From assembly GCF_000024085.1 (NCBI RefSeq), contig NC_013166.1, positions 2,666,001 to 2,730,000 on the forward strand: a stretch of 64,000 bases of DNA, written 5' to 3'. The notes beneath the pieces are model-generated. The model was given only the letters and a program-made list of their open reading frames with translations. It was not told where the DNA came from and searched no databases. This DNA is from Kangiella koreensis DSM 16069. Lineage in GTDB: Bacteria; Pseudomonadota; Gammaproteobacteria; Enterobacterales; Kangiellaceae. The position numbers and the translations under genes are program-made. The stretch's first letter is position 1. Each line of letters opens with the position of its first letter. This document shows, piece after piece, positions 8,473-18,482 of this stretch.

Positions 8473-9651
8473 TTAGCCTTTCGCTCGCTCTTCTAAGATT
8501 GCCACTGCTGGTAATTCTTTACCTTCTAAAAACTCAAGAAAAGCACCACCACCAGTTGAAATGTATGAAACCTTATCATTGATACCGTACTTATCAACCG
8601 CCGCTATGGTGTCGCCACCGCCCGCAATTGAAAAGGCATCGCTGTCAGCAATTGCTTTAGCAATCACTTCAGTACCATGACCAAACTGGTCAAACTCGAA
8701 AACACCGACTGGGCCATTCCAGACGATAGTTTTCGCTTCTTTTAGAATCTTGGCAAGATGTTCCGCTGACTGAGGGCCAATATCAAAAATCATATCATCT
8801 TCTGCCACATCCTTAACCGATTTCGTTTCCGCAGCTGCCGATTCTGCGAACTCTTTACCGGTTACTACATCGACCGGCACCGGAATATCGCCACCCTTCG
8901 ATTGCGCCTGTTCAATTAAGCGCTTGGCTTCTGGCATCAAATCTTCTTCGTACAGAGACTTGCCTACCGGATTGCCCGTTGCCGCGATAAAAGTATTAGC
9001 AATACCGCCACCAACAATCAATTGGTCAACAATGTGTGATAACGAATCTAATACCGTTAATTTTGTTGAGACTTTTGAACCGCCGACAATGGCGACCATA
9101 GGACGCGCAGGATTATCAAGCGCTTTGCCTAGGGCTTCCAATTCACCGGCTAACAATGGACCCGCACAGGCAACTGGAGCAAATTTCGCAACACCATGAG
9201 TGGATGCTTGAGCACGATGGGCTGTACCAAAGGCGTCATGCACAAACACATCGCATAAATCAGCGTACATTTTGGCAAGACGATCATCATTGGCTTTTTC
9301 ACCGACGTTGCAACGCACGTTCTCGAATAAAACCACTTCTCCTTGGTTAACCTCAACGCCATTTAAATATTCAGTGACCAGACGTACCGGAACATCCAGC
9401 ACATCATTTAAATAGTCAGCAACGATTTGCATGGAATCGTTTTTAGTCAACACACCTTCAGTCGGACGACCACGGTGTGACATCACCATTAATTTAGCGC
9501 CTTTCTCCAACGCCAGCTTAATGGTCGGCAATGCCGCTTGAATGCGAACATCACTGGTGATTTTGCCATCTTTAACTGGCACATTAAGATCTTCACGAAT
9601 TAAAACGCGCTTTCCCTGAAGATCCAGATCAGACATCTTTAACACATTCAT
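8473..9651 (-). CDS. pgk: Phosphoglycerate kinase
   Basis: A 392-residue monomeric kinase that makes ATP from 1,3-bisphosphoglycerate in glycolysis. Substrate-side signature [13 protein letters not shown] (residues 15-27), [10 protein letters not shown], the hinge segment, [13 protein letters not shown] with the nucleotide-binding lysine, and the C-terminal [10 protein letters not shown] and [14 protein letters not shown] are all present. The length matches the bacterial family. It precedes fba and follows gap after a 229-base spacer that contains two REP-like palindromes, suggesting that transcript levels may differ between the two halves of the cluster. Confidence 0.96.
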   Translation of the reverse strand: MNVLKMSDLDLQGKRVLIREDLNVPVKDGKITSDVRIQAALPTIKLALEKGAKLMVMSHRGRPTEGVLTKNDSMQIVADYLNDVLDVPVRLVTEYLNGVEVNQGEVVLFENVRCNVGEKANDDRLAKMYADLCDVFVHDAFGTAHRAQASTHGVAKFAPVACAGPLLAGELEALGKALDNPARPMVAIVGGSKVSTKLTVLDSLSHIVDQLIVGGGIANTFIAATGNPVGKSLYEEDLMPEAKRLIEQAQSKGGDIPVPVDVVTGKEFAESAAAETKSVKDVAEDDMIFDIGPQSAEHLAKILKEAKTIVWNGPVGVFEFDQFGHGTEVIAKAIADSDAFSIAGGGDTIAAVDKYGINDKVSYISTGGGAFLEFLEGKELPAVAILEERAKG

Positions 9652-9718
9652 AGTCTTAAACCATTCATGGTAGTTAAATTTTTTAAGCTAAATTTAACCT
9701 TAGCTTATAAATACAAAT

Positions 9719-9772
9719 GGTGGGCCAAGGCCCACCCTACATTTTAGAGCGGTGCGTCACGACGCACCCTAC
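9719..9772. repeat. Pair of REP-like palindromes
   Basis: Two consecutive short palindromes, each ending in CCCTAC: GGTGGGCCAAGGCCCACC (9719-9736) and GGTGCGTCACGACGCACC (9751-9768). The GGTG(G/C)G...C(C/G)CACCCTAC form matches REP-type extragenic palindromes known from many proteobacteria, which are mobilised by REP-associated (RAYT) transposases. Located in the spacer between gap and pgk, they may modulate mRNA decay or processing of the cluster transcript. Confidence 0.75.
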
Positions 9773-9809
9773 AAAAGATAATACCTTCCAGAAGTTAGTA
9801 CTCTGGATA

Positions 9810-9852
9810 GCTTAGATTCGAGTATCACGACAAAAAGACCGCTAATCTAAGC
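9810..9852. repeat. Inverted repeat downstream of gap
   Basis: Perfect 9-base arms GCTTAGATT (9810-9818) and AATCTAAGC (9844-9852) enclose 25 bases. It lies between the gap stop codon and the REP-like pair. No T run follows, so it is not a standard terminator; it could stabilise the gap mRNA 3' end. Confidence 0.5.
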
Positions 9853-9880
9853 ACATCGGTTAGTGTAGATCAGAAAATTG

Positions 9881-10882
9881 CTAGACAGACATCATCTTGA
9901 TGGCAACGTCCAACATCCGGTTCGAGAAACCCCACTCATTATCGTACCAAGTAACCACTTTCACAAAGTTGCCATCTTGTACGCGAGTCAAACCAGAATC
10001 AAAGGTTGATGATGCTGGGCTGTGGTTAAAGTCTACTGACACCAATGGCTCGTCGTTGTAGCAAAGTACGTGTCCATCCGCTGCTTTCTTAACGATATCG
10101 TTAATTTCTTCAGCTGTAGTGTCACGACCCGCCTCGAAGGTTAAATCAACGCATGACACATTGATGGTTGGTACGCGCATAGCGAAGCCATCCAGCTTGC
10201 CGTTTAATTCTGGAAGCACTAAACCCACTGCTTTGGCGGCACCGGTTTTAGTTGGGATGATGCTTTGTGCTGCGGCACGGGCACGGCGTAAATCTGAATG
10301 CTGATTATCGATTAAACGCTGGTCATTGGTGTAGGCGTGAATCGTATTGACCAACCCTTTTTTGATACCAATGGTGTCATTTAGGACTTTGGCCAATGGC
10401 GCTAGACAGTTAGTGGTGCACGACGCGTTTGATACGACACGGTGTTCTGGCTTAAGAATGTCATCATTTACGCCAAATACTACGGTTGCGTCGACGTCTG
10501 CTGCACCTGGTGCTGAAATAAGAACTTTCTTTGCGCCGCCTTTGAAGTGCTTGGATGCGCCAGCCTGATCTTTAAATACGCCGGTACATTCAAAAACTAC
10601 GTCAACGTCCTGCTCGCCCCATGGGATTAGCTCTGGATTACGCTCAGCGTATAACTTGATTTTATCGCCGTTAACAATCATGTATTCGCCATCGGTTGAA
10701 ACGTCGGCATTAAAACGACCGTGAGTAGTATCATACTTCGTCAAATGAACGGTGGTTTCCGCTGGGTGTGAAGAGTTGATCGCAACCACTTGAATGCGAT
10801 CACGGTAACCGTGCTCATAAATCGCACGAAGGGCGGTACGTCCAATACGACCATAACCATTAATTGCAACTTTAACTGTCAT
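9881..10882 (-). CDS. gap: Glyceraldehyde-3-phosphate dehydrogenase
   Basis: A 333-residue NAD(P)-dependent enzyme that converts glyceraldehyde 3-phosphate and phosphate to 1,3-bisphosphoglycerate. N-terminal Rossmann motif [13 protein letters not shown], the catalytic segment [12 protein letters not shown] with the active-site cysteine near residue 154, and the C-terminal [12 protein letters not shown] are all present. In the cofactor loop the residues after VVAINSS (no acidic residue after the second strand) hint that NADP may be accepted; this is inference. Ribosome-binding GGAG precedes the ATG. It follows tkt by 27 bases, the arrangement known as the epd/gapB-type cluster, so a gluconeogenic or Calvin-like role is possible. 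Confidence 0.95.
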   Translation of the reverse strand: MTVKVAINGYGRIGRTALRAIYEHGYRDRIQVVAINSSHPAETTVHLTKYDTTHGRFNADVSTDGEYMIVNGDKIKLYAERNPELIPWGEQDVDVVFECTGVFKDQAGASKHFKGGAKKVLISAPGAADVDATVVFGVNDDILKPEHRVVSNASCTTNCLAPLAKVLNDTIGIKKGLVNTIHAYTNDQRLIDNQHSDLRRARAAAQSIIPTKTGAAKAVGLVLPELNGKLDGFAMRVPTINVSCVDLTFEAGRDTTAEEINDIVKKAADGHVLCYNDEPLVSVDFNHSPASSTFDSGLTRVQDGNFVKVVTWYDNEWGFSNRMLDVAIKMMSV

Positions 10883-10909
10883 CTTTATCTCCAGAAATTA
10901 CTCACGCGT

Positions 10910-12928
10910 TTAATCTAAAAGTTCTTCGGCCACAGCAACCACATTGTCCACTGTAAATCCAAAATGTTTGAACAGGTCACCCGCTGGGGCTGATTCGCCA
11001 AAGCTGGTCATGCCGACGATGCGGCCATCAAGGCCCACGTACTTGTACCAGTAATCGGCAATGCTTGCTTCGATAGCGACACGACTTGGTACGTCGCTTG
11101 GCAATACCGCTTCTTTATAGCTGGCATCTTGCGCTTCAAAGACATCGGTTGATGGCATAGAAACTACTCGCACCTGCTTGCCTTTCCCACTTAACTCTTT
11201 TGCCGCCTGGATAGCCAGCTCAACTTCTGAACCAGTGGCGATAAAAATTAATTCAGGTTTGTCAGTACAGTCGACTAACACATAACCGCCACGCTCAATA
11301 CTGGCTAACTGCTCTGCGTCACGCTGCTGGTGTTGTAGATTCTGACGGCTAAGGCTCAAAGCAGTAGGGCCGTTGCGACGCTCAATAGCTACTTTCCAGG
11401 CCACTGCTGTTTCCACTGCATCGCATGGACGCCATACCGACATATTCGGCGTGGTACGTAAATTAGCTAACTGCTCAATTGGCTGGTGTGTTGGTCCATC
11501 TTCCCCCAAACCGATCGAATCATGGGTGAATACATAAATCGCTTGTTGTTTCATAAGCGCCGCCATGCGCAGTGCGTTACGGGCATATTCCATAAAGATC
11601 AGGAAGGTGCCGCCATAAGGCATCAAACCACCGTGTATGGCCATACCATTCATGATGGCGCACATACCAAACTCACGCACACCGTAGTACACATAGTTAC
11701 CGCTGGCGTCTTTCGCTTCAATGCCTTTGGACTGGCTATGAATGGTCAGGTTTGAACCTGCCAAGTCTGCCGAACCGCCAACTAGCTCAGGTAATAAAGG
11801 CGCATAAGCATTGATCGCCATTTGTGAAGCTTTACGAGAAGCAACTACCTGGCCTTCTTCTTGCAACTTAGCAATATAGGCTTGAGCCTGTTCAGCAAAG
11901 TCTTCAGGTAGGCGACGGCTTAGACGACGCTCAAGCTCACTGCCTAACTCTGGGAAAGCCTCTTTGTAAGCAATAAATTTCTTATTCCAATCAGCTTCCT
12001 GCTGCTGACCAACTTGACGTGCGCTCCATTGTTCACGAATGCTTTCTGGAACTTCAAAGGCTGGATGTGGCCAGTTCAATTGCTTGCGAGCCAATTCGAT
12101 TTCGTCATCACCTAACGGAGCACCGTGACATTCTTCTTTACCTTGTTTATTAGGCGAACCAAAGCCAATAATAGTCTTACAGCAAATCAGGGTTGGGCGC
12201 TCACTGTCGGCGCGCGCTTCTTCAATGGCTGCTTTAATCGCTTCTGGATCATGACCATCTACCGCTGGAATTACCTGCCAGCCATAAGCTTCAAAACGCT
12301 TTGGTGTATCATCAGAGAACCAGCCGTCGACTTCACCATCAATTGAAATGCCGTTGTCGTCATAGAATGCGACTAGTTTACCCAAGCCGAGTGTACCGGC
12401 TAGTGAGCAAACCTCATGCGATATGCCTTCCATCATGCAGCCATCACCCATAAATACATAAGTGAAATGGTCAATAATGTCATGGTCAGGCTTATTAAAT
12501 TCTGCTGCCAGCTTCTTTTCGGCAATCGCAAAACCTACCGCATTGGCAATACCTTGCCCTAATGGGCCAGTAGTCGTTTCGACACCAGGGGTATAACCGA
12601 ACTCTGGATGGCCGGGTGTTTTTGAATGCAATTGACGGAAGTTCTTCAGATCATCGATCGATAGGTCATAGCCTGTGAGATGCAGTAAAGAATAGACCAG
12701 CATAGAACCGTGCCCATTCGACATTACAAAGCGGTCACGATTAACCCAGTCAGGGTTTGCAGGATTATGAACCAGGTAGTCATTCCACAGGACTTCAGCG
12801 ATATCAGCCATACCCATAGGAGCTCCGGGGTGGCCGGACTTGGCTTTTTGCACCGCATCCATACTCAAGGCGCGGATAGCATTAGCAAGTTGAAAACGGG
12901 TAAGCGAGTCGTTACCTGACAATGACAT
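10910..12928 (-). CDS. tkt: Transketolase
   Basis: A 672-residue thiamine-diphosphate enzyme that transfers two-carbon units between ketose and aldose phosphates in the pentose phosphate pathway. Visible motifs include [13 protein letters not shown] near residue 30, the ThDP-binding [13 protein letters not shown] near 155 with the downstream DDNGISIDG, and the second-half [20 protein letters not shown] with its catalytic residues near 460. The length is typical. GAGGAG stands nine bases before the ATG. It is the first gene of the minus-strand tkt-gap-pgk-fba cluster and shares ribose 5-phosphate chemistry with rpiA at the window edge. Confidence 0.96.
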   Translation of the reverse strand: MSLSGNDSLTRFQLANAIRALSMDAVQKAKSGHPGAPMGMADIAEVLWNDYLVHNPANPDWVNRDRFVMSNGHGSMLVYSLLHLTGYDLSIDDLKNFRQLHSKTPGHPEFGYTPGVETTTGPLGQGIANAVGFAIAEKKLAAEFNKPDHDIIDHFTYVFMGDGCMMEGISHEVCSLAGTLGLGKLVAFYDDNGISIDGEVDGWFSDDTPKRFEAYGWQVIPAVDGHDPEAIKAAIEEARADSERPTLICCKTIIGFGSPNKQGKEECHGAPLGDDEIELARKQLNWPHPAFEVPESIREQWSARQVGQQQEADWNKKFIAYKEAFPELGSELERRLSRRLPEDFAEQAQAYIAKLQEEGQVVASRKASQMAINAYAPLLPELVGGSADLAGSNLTIHSQSKGIEAKDASGNYVYYGVREFGMCAIMNGMAIHGGLMPYGGTFLIFMEYARNALRMAALMKQQAIYVFTHDSIGLGEDGPTHQPIEQLANLRTTPNMSVWRPCDAVETAVAWKVAIERRNGPTALSLSRQNLQHQQRDAEQLASIERGGYVLVDCTDKPELIFIATGSEVELAIQAAKELSGKGKQVRVVSMPSTDVFEAQDASYKEAVLPSDVPSRVAIEASIADYWYKYVGLDGRIVGMTSFGESAPAGDLFKHFGFTVDNVVAVAEELLD

Positions 12929-13093
12929 GAGGTCTCCTCAAAAGGCAGCATTTTTTAGGCCGCATATTGTCGCAGACCCGCCCTGACCAATCAAATGATT
13001 TGCCTGTTTTTTACTCAGTTTTTTCCTTTGCAAGGCAATAAATTCGGGCATTGTGGCCAAATTTATGCAAATCTGAGTTTTCCATTAGTAGAA

Positions 13094-16000
13094 TTAGTCC
13101 GATTCGTTCTGAGTAATGAATTCGTCCAGATCAAAGTCTTCAATATTGAGCATCGTCTCGATATCCCAAGGTGGAACCGGACGGCTGAAGATGAAGCCTT
13201 GAATTTCTTCGCAACCCATTTCGCGCAATGCATCTACCTGGTTGCGATTCTCGACTCCTTCTGCCACCACCTTGATATCAAGGTTATGAGCAAGCGTCAC
13301 AATCGAAGCGACCAGATTGCGATCTCGGTCAGAGTCTTCTAAATCCCAGACGAAGGTTCGGTCAATCTTAAGGGTATCAATGGGGAAATCCTTGAGATTG
13401 CCCAGCGAAGAATAGCCAACACCAAAGTCGTCCAGGGCCAGGCTAATGCCCATCTCACGCAAAGTACGCATCTGCTGTAGTGATTGAGCTAGGTCTTCCA
13501 TCACCATACCCTCGGTGATTTCAAACTCTAACGCATCCGGCTCAATCTTGGCCAAATGTAGTGCGTTTTTGACTGTTTCCCATAGATTTTCATGATAGAA
13601 CTGAACAGCAGACAAATTGACCGCCACTTTACCGTGGAAAATTCCTCGGTTCTGCCAATCGCGGATTTGCAGACAGGTTTTCTCAATCACCCGCTGACTG
13701 ATCGGGATGATGAAGCCGGCCTCTTCTGCCAATGGAATAAACTCACCTGGCAGGACCAGTCCTCTTCGCGGATTACGCCAGCGCACCAAGGCTTCCATAC
13801 CGGTAATCTTGCCGGTTTGCAGACTCACTTTCGGCTGATAGAACATCACAAACTCATCTTTCTCGATTGCTTGGCGTAACTCGCTCTCTAATGTAATACG
13901 CAATTTGGCTTGCTCATTCATCTGGCGAGTGTAGAACTGGTAGGTGTTCTTACCCTTTTTCTTGGCGTAATACATGGCGGTATCCGCGTTTTTCAGCAAC
14001 TCTTCGGCAGAGGTGCCATTTTCAGGGTACATCACAATGCCGATGCTAGGTGACACCACCACTTCAGCGGTAGAAAGAGGCAATGATTTGGCAAACTCAT
14101 CCAGGATCGCCTGTGCAATTTTGGCCGGTTTATTCCATGTATCTACTTCCTGCAACAATACAGTAAATTCATCCCCTCCCAAACGAGCCACTACTCCATT
14201 CTGGTCACTCACAATCTCCTGGAGTATTTTAGCCACATAAATTAGAAGTTCATCGCCTATACCATGTCCGAGCGAGTCATTAATACGCTTGAAATTATCG
14301 AGGTCAATAAATAACAAGGCATGCTGATCACCTCGTCCAGAATCCTCAATTAAATGTTCGAAGAGAGTTCGGAAACTAGTACGGTTTTTAAGGTCAGTCA
14401 ACTGATCCACCGTAGCTAAACGACGCAACTCTCGTTCCGCCTGTTTGCGGAATGTAATGTCCGAAAAAACACCTACATAGTTAATAATTTCGCCATCATT
14501 ATCGCGCACCACATCGATATTAATTTCTATCGGATAAGTATCGCCATCTTTGCGTTTAGCGACCAACTCGCCGTACCAGAAACCTTTCTCCGTTAATTCG
14601 TTGCGCAAATCATAGAATTCATCATCAGTGATTTGATGTAACGAGCTAACCTTCATTAGCTTGCCCAGCACTTCAGATTCATCAAAACCGGTAATCTTAG
14701 TGAATGCTTTATTTACTGCAATGTAATGGAAATTTTCATCGAGAATCCAGACACCATCAGAAATATTATCGAATGATTTTACAATCATACTAAGCTGCTG
14801 TTCGGTATTCTTCAGCTCAGTAATGTTTTTTAAAGTGCCTGCCATACGGAGCGGCTTCTGGTTTTCATCACGGCTAACCACCTTGCCTCGATCAAGCACC
14901 CAAATCCATCCACCATGTTCATCGCTAATCCGGTAAGTACTTTCATAGTGCATGGATTTATCCGCTAGATGGGCATTCAGCGACTGTCGCACGTAAGGTA
15001 AATCATTGGGATGAATATTCGAATTAGCCATCGAATAGCCACTACGTATTCCGTCCCTCGGAAAATCATAGGGCCATTCATTGGATAAGTGCAGTGCACC
15101 GGACTGAACCTGCCAATCCCAAAGCTCATCACCACTGCCCCATAGTGACAACTTCAACCGCTCCTCACTTTGCGTTAGCTGTAATGCGGCCATTCTGCGC
15201 TCGCGCATACGTGCCCAGATCAGATAAGAGAAAGCCAGAATAATCAGCCCAAGGATAAAACCATACAAAGTAAAAGCGGAAGGCGTTAACCAACCGGATG
15301 TCTTCACATGAATCTGTAACGCGGTTGGCTCTTCACTCCAAACACCGTCTTTATTCGAAGCCATAACTAAAAATCGATAGTCGCCTGGCTTAAGATTGGT
15401 GTAAGTTACGCGGCGACCTTTATAGTCAGTTTCAACCCAGTCCTGGTCATGACCTTCCAACATATAACGATAACGATTACTTTTGGGGTCAGCATAGTTC
15501 AACCCTGAAAATTCAAAGCTGATACTGGTGTCTTCTGGGAAAAAGGTTACTTTGTTAGCTAAATTTGGCAAGGTATCCAAACGCTTCTGGTATTCATCAT
15601 CGATCACGATAGGTAGATTATTGATGAGAATGTCTGTAATCACAGGATTTGGAGGAGCCACATCAGGTTCATAGGCCTCAGCTCTGAAATTAACGATACC
15701 GTTTATGCCGCCAAAATAGAGGTTGCCATGTCGGTCCTTAGCACTGGAACCCGTATTAAATTCCAAAATAGGCTGATCCTCTGCGAGTGCAAATTGGGTC
15801 AGACTAAAATCATTGGGCGATACCCTATACAAACCCCTTCCAGTTCCAAGCCACATATAATTATTGGCATCCAGCTCCATGCTGTAAATACTATCGTGCA
15901 AACCAGAGCTGGTGCTGTTAATAGTGGTAGCTACCTGTCGAGTAAGATCGATAACGATCAATCCATTACCGAAAGTTCCAATCCAAAGACGATTGAATTG

Positions 16001-17641
16001 ATCAAGGTTTAAACTTAACACCACATCTTTGGCCTCTTCCGGCAGGTCTTGAATCAATTGACCCAGTCCATCGAAACTCATATCTTTGGTATCGAATAAA
16101 TGAACGCCGCTTTCGGTTCCAATCCATAAGTTATCACCCTCTACACTCGGCTGTATGGTGTTGATCCTGTTATTTCTGTGGAAATCAGCATCAATCACTC
16201 GATAACGTGTGACCTGATAATTTTGGTCGAGTCGCCACAAGCCTTCCGTCGTACCTAACCATAAATTACCATTCTGATAGTGAGCGGTAAGTAACTCAGC
16301 GGTATAGCTTTCATTTTCAAATACCATTTCCAACTTTTGCGTGGTCAAGTTGTAAAGCCAAACAGCATCATAGGTCACTACCCAAGCTTTGCCCGAACTG
16401 GCGCCTCCAATATAGTGGATACTTTTATTATCCAGCGTAGAAGGATTGATGATTGCCAAGCGCTTTAAATCCAATGGATCACGTACGTCCATAACCGTAA
16501 TACCATGTCCATCGCTTCCCACCAGTAGTTTGTCATCTTGAGTAACATGCAATGCAAACGTCGTATCGCCCGCCAACGAATCTACCGAATCAGGCTGAAA
16601 GTAATGATGGTTGAATAAAATAGCATCCGGATTGATTTTATTCAGGTAAGCCGAAGTCCCGACCCACAAAATGCCATTACTATCGGTAAATAAACAGTTG
16701 ATGGTATTGCTGCCAATTGAGCCAGGCCGTCCATAGCGATAGTGGTTCGAACGCCCTGTTTTAAGATTTATCGAGTAAAGCCCTTCCTTGACTGTCCCCA
16801 GCCATAAATTATTTTCACCATCAAATATCAAAGTACTGGCCTGAATGCTGACATCACGCAAACCCAAATCAGCGAAGTGCACCAGACTAAAACGATTTTC
16901 ATCTGGCTGATACTCAACGATTCCTTGCTGGTAAGACAGTAGCCAAATTTTACCCTCGGGCGTTTCAGCAATGTCCGCTATCACTCCAAATTGGCCACCG
17001 GTAGTCACATTAACAATAAAAAACTGTTCGCTGGTCGGATTAAACTGCGCCAGCTCACCTCGCGTAGTAACCGCCCACACTCGCTGCTGGCTATCAACGT
17101 ATATCTTGCGTAATTCACTGACGGTTGCTGTAACGCGGCGACTGAGCATGATGGGGTAGGTTTTAAAGCCTTCGATCTCTGGATCGAAATAGGAGGGGCC
17201 ATTAAAGGTTGAGACCCAAACGCCCCCTTTATCATCTTTTGCAAGACTGGTGACATAGTCATTCGCCAAAGTAAAAGGCTCTAAGGGATTATGATGATAA
17301 CTGATTATTTTGCCGGTATTTTGCTGATAAATATTAAGGCCGTTTTCGGTAGCAATCCAAACATCGCCATTATCAGCAATCAACAGGTCATGAATGGTGG
17401 TATGGGAAAGGTTACTGTTCTGTTTTTGAAATACCTTAATTTGATAACCATCATAGCGGTTAAGGCCATCTTCAGTACCGATCCATAAAAACCCCTGCTG
17501 GTCTTCAACGATGGCAGTGATCACGCTTTGCGACAACTGATCTTCAATGCCAATAGCATCCACAAGCTGTTGGTTTGCTTGAGTCTGTTGGCTAAAAAGT
17601 ATTGTCCCAATTAAACAGAAAAGAAAAAGAATTCGTGTCAC
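13094..17641 (-). CDS. Propeller-type sensor with PAS, GGDEF and EAL domains
   Basis: A 1515-residue envelope sensor for cyclic di-GMP signalling. A signal peptide (about 1-22, ending TQA) leads into a periplasmic beta-propeller of two-component-regulator repeats (many copies of a W-I/L-G-T motif, to about 680), a Y_Y_Y domain (about 690-770), one transmembrane helix (near 785-805), two PAS domains with a PAC segment, a GGDEF domain and an EAL domain. The GGDEF motif (ARLGGDEF) is intact, but the usual RxxD inhibitory site in front of it reads DQNG. The EAL domain keeps EAL, the metal ligands in NLSAVQF and FEITEG, DDFGVG, the KIDRTF lysine and VAEGVEN, so it should be an active phosphodiesterase. 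It is monocistronic. Net direction (synthesis or degradation) cannot be read from sequence. Confidence 0.93.
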   Translation of the reverse strand: MTRILFLFCLIGTILFSQQTQANQQLVDAIGIEDQLSQSVITAIVEDQQGFLWIGTEDGLNRYDGYQIKVFQKQNSNLSHTTIHDLLIADNGDVWIATENGLNIYQQNTGKIISYHHNPLEPFTLANDYVTSLAKDDKGGVWVSTFNGPSYFDPEIEGFKTYPIMLSRRVTATVSELRKIYVDSQQRVWAVTTRGELAQFNPTSEQFFIVNVTTGGQFGVIADIAETPEGKIWLLSYQQGIVEYQPDENRFSLVHFADLGLRDVSIQASTLIFDGENNLWLGTVKEGLYSINLKTGRSNHYRYGRPGSIGSNTINCLFTDSNGILWVGTSAYLNKINPDAILFNHHYFQPDSVDSLAGDTTFALHVTQDDKLLVGSDGHGITVMDVRDPLDLKRLAIINPSTLDNKSIHYIGGASSGKAWVVTYDAVWLYNLTTQKLEMVFENESYTAELLTAHYQNGNLWLGTTEGLWRLDQNYQVTRYRVIDADFHRNNRINTIQPSVEGDNLWIGTESGVHLFDTKDMSFDGLGQLIQDLPEEAKDVVLSLNLDQFNRLWIGTFGNGLIVIDLTRQVATTINSTSSGLHDSIYSMELDANNYMWLGTGRGLYRVSPNDFSLTQFALAEDQPILEFNTGSSAKDRHGNLYFGGINGIVNFRAEAYEPDVAPPNPVITDILINNLPIVIDDEYQKRLDTLPNLANKVTFFPEDTSISFEFSGLNYADPKSNRYRYMLEGHDQDWVETDYKGRRVTYTNLKPGDYRFLVMASNKDGVWSEEPTALQIHVKTSGWLTPSAFTLYGFILGLIILAFSYLIWARMRERRMAALQLTQSEERLKLSLWGSGDELWDWQVQSGALHLSNEWPYDFPRDGIRSGYSMANSNIHPNDLPYVRQSLNAHLADKSMHYESTYRISDEHGGWIWVLDRGKVVSRDENQKPLRMAGTLKNITELKNTEQQLSMIVKSFDNISDGVWILDENFHYIAVNKAFTKITGFDESEVLGKLMKVSSLHQITDDEFYDLRNELTEKGFWYGELVAKRKDGDTYPIEINIDVVRDNDGEIINYVGVFSDITFRKQAERELRRLATVDQLTDLKNRTSFRTLFEHLIEDSGRGDQHALLFIDLDNFKRINDSLGHGIGDELLIYVAKILQEIVSDQNGVVARLGGDEFTVLLQEVDTWNKPAKIAQAILDEFAKSLPLSTAEVVVSPSIGIVMYPENGTSAEELLKNADTAMYYAKKKGKNTYQFYTRQMNEQAKLRITLESELRQAIEKDEFVMFYQPKVSLQTGKITGMEALVRWRNPRRGLVLPGEFIPLAEEAGFIIPISQRVIEKTCLQIRDWQNRGIFHGKVAVNLSAVQFYHENLWETVKNALHLAKIEPDALEFEITEGMVMEDLAQSLQQMRTLREMGISLALDDFGVGYSSLGNLKDFPIDTLKIDRTFVWDLEDSDRDRNLVASIVTLAHNLDIKVVAEGVENRNQVDALREMGCEEIQGFIFSRPVPPWDIETMLNIEDFDLDEFITQNESD

Positions 17642-17817
17642 TATGTTTTGGCCCTTTGCGACGTTATTGACGCCTTTATGTATTCCTACCCGGCAGGCTG
17701 TCCTCTAGTTTCGGTTAAAACGTCTCAAAAATCAAAATTCTTACCGCCTGACAGCAAATTTTGCTTATATTATGATGGTATTTCTATTTCACTCGATTGA
17801 TTTGAGCAGGGAGAATT

Positions 17818-18474
17818 ATGAAAAAGATTGCTGTTATTTTATCTGGCTGCGGTGTCTATGACGGGGCCGAGATTCATGAAAGTGTACTAACGCTGTTAGC
17901 GCTTGAACAAAACGACCTGGACTACCAATGTTTCGCTCCTGATATCGACCAGATGCATGTCATTAACCACCTCACCGGTGATGTTAGCGAAGGTGAGTCG
18001 CGCAATGTGTTAGTTGAGGCGGCTCGTATCGCAAGAGGAAATATCAAGGATTTAGCAAAGGCCAAAGAATCCGACTTTGCTGCGGCTGTGTTACCTGGTG
18101 GATTTGGTGCCGCTAAAAACCTGTGTGACTTTGCAGTAAAAGGCAGTGATTGCACGGTAAACCCCGACCTGGAACGCTTTATCAAAGCCATGGCAGCGGC
18201 CAAAAAGCCGGTCGGCTTTATCTGTATTTCGCCAGCCATGATCCCAAGACTATATGGTGCGGGAAGCAAGTTGACGATTGGTAATGATAAGGATACTGCT
18301 GAGGCGATTGAAGCCATGGGCGGCGTGCACATGGCCTGTCCAGTCGAAGACATTGTGTATGATGAAGGCAATAACCTGATTTCAACACCAGCTTATATGC
18401 TGGCTGGTAGTGTTTCAGAAGCCGCCAGCGGTATTAACAAACTGATCGCAAAACTGGCCAGCTTGCTGAAGTAA
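17818..18474 (+). CDS. elbB: ElbB-type glyoxalase (DJ-1/PfpI family)
   Basis: A 218-residue protein of the DJ-1/PfpI superfamily. The start MKKIAVILSGCGVYDGAEIHE and the segments AAVLPGGFGAAKNL and KKPVGFICISPAM match ElbB (formerly linked to isoprenoid synthesis), which in E. coli has weak glyoxalase activity. The nucleophile-elbow cysteine is in FICIS and the partner Glu in DGAEIHES. Expected to be a cytoplasmic enzyme that removes glyoxal. A good ribosome-binding site (AGGGAG) precedes the ATG. It is transcribed away from the GGDEF-EAL gene and ends nine bases before the stop codon of the convergent YyaL-type gene. Confidence 0.9.
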   Translation: MKKIAVILSGCGVYDGAEIHESVLTLLALEQNDLDYQCFAPDIDQMHVINHLTGDVSEGESRNVLVEAARIARGNIKDLAKAKESDFAAAVLPGGFGAAKNLCDFAVKGSDCTVNPDLERFIKAMAAAKKPVGFICISPAMIPRLYGAGSKLTIGNDKDTAEAIEAMGGVHMACPVEDIVYDEGNNLISTPAYMLAGSVSEAASGINKLIAKLASLLK

Positions 18475-18482
18475 ACAGAGAC

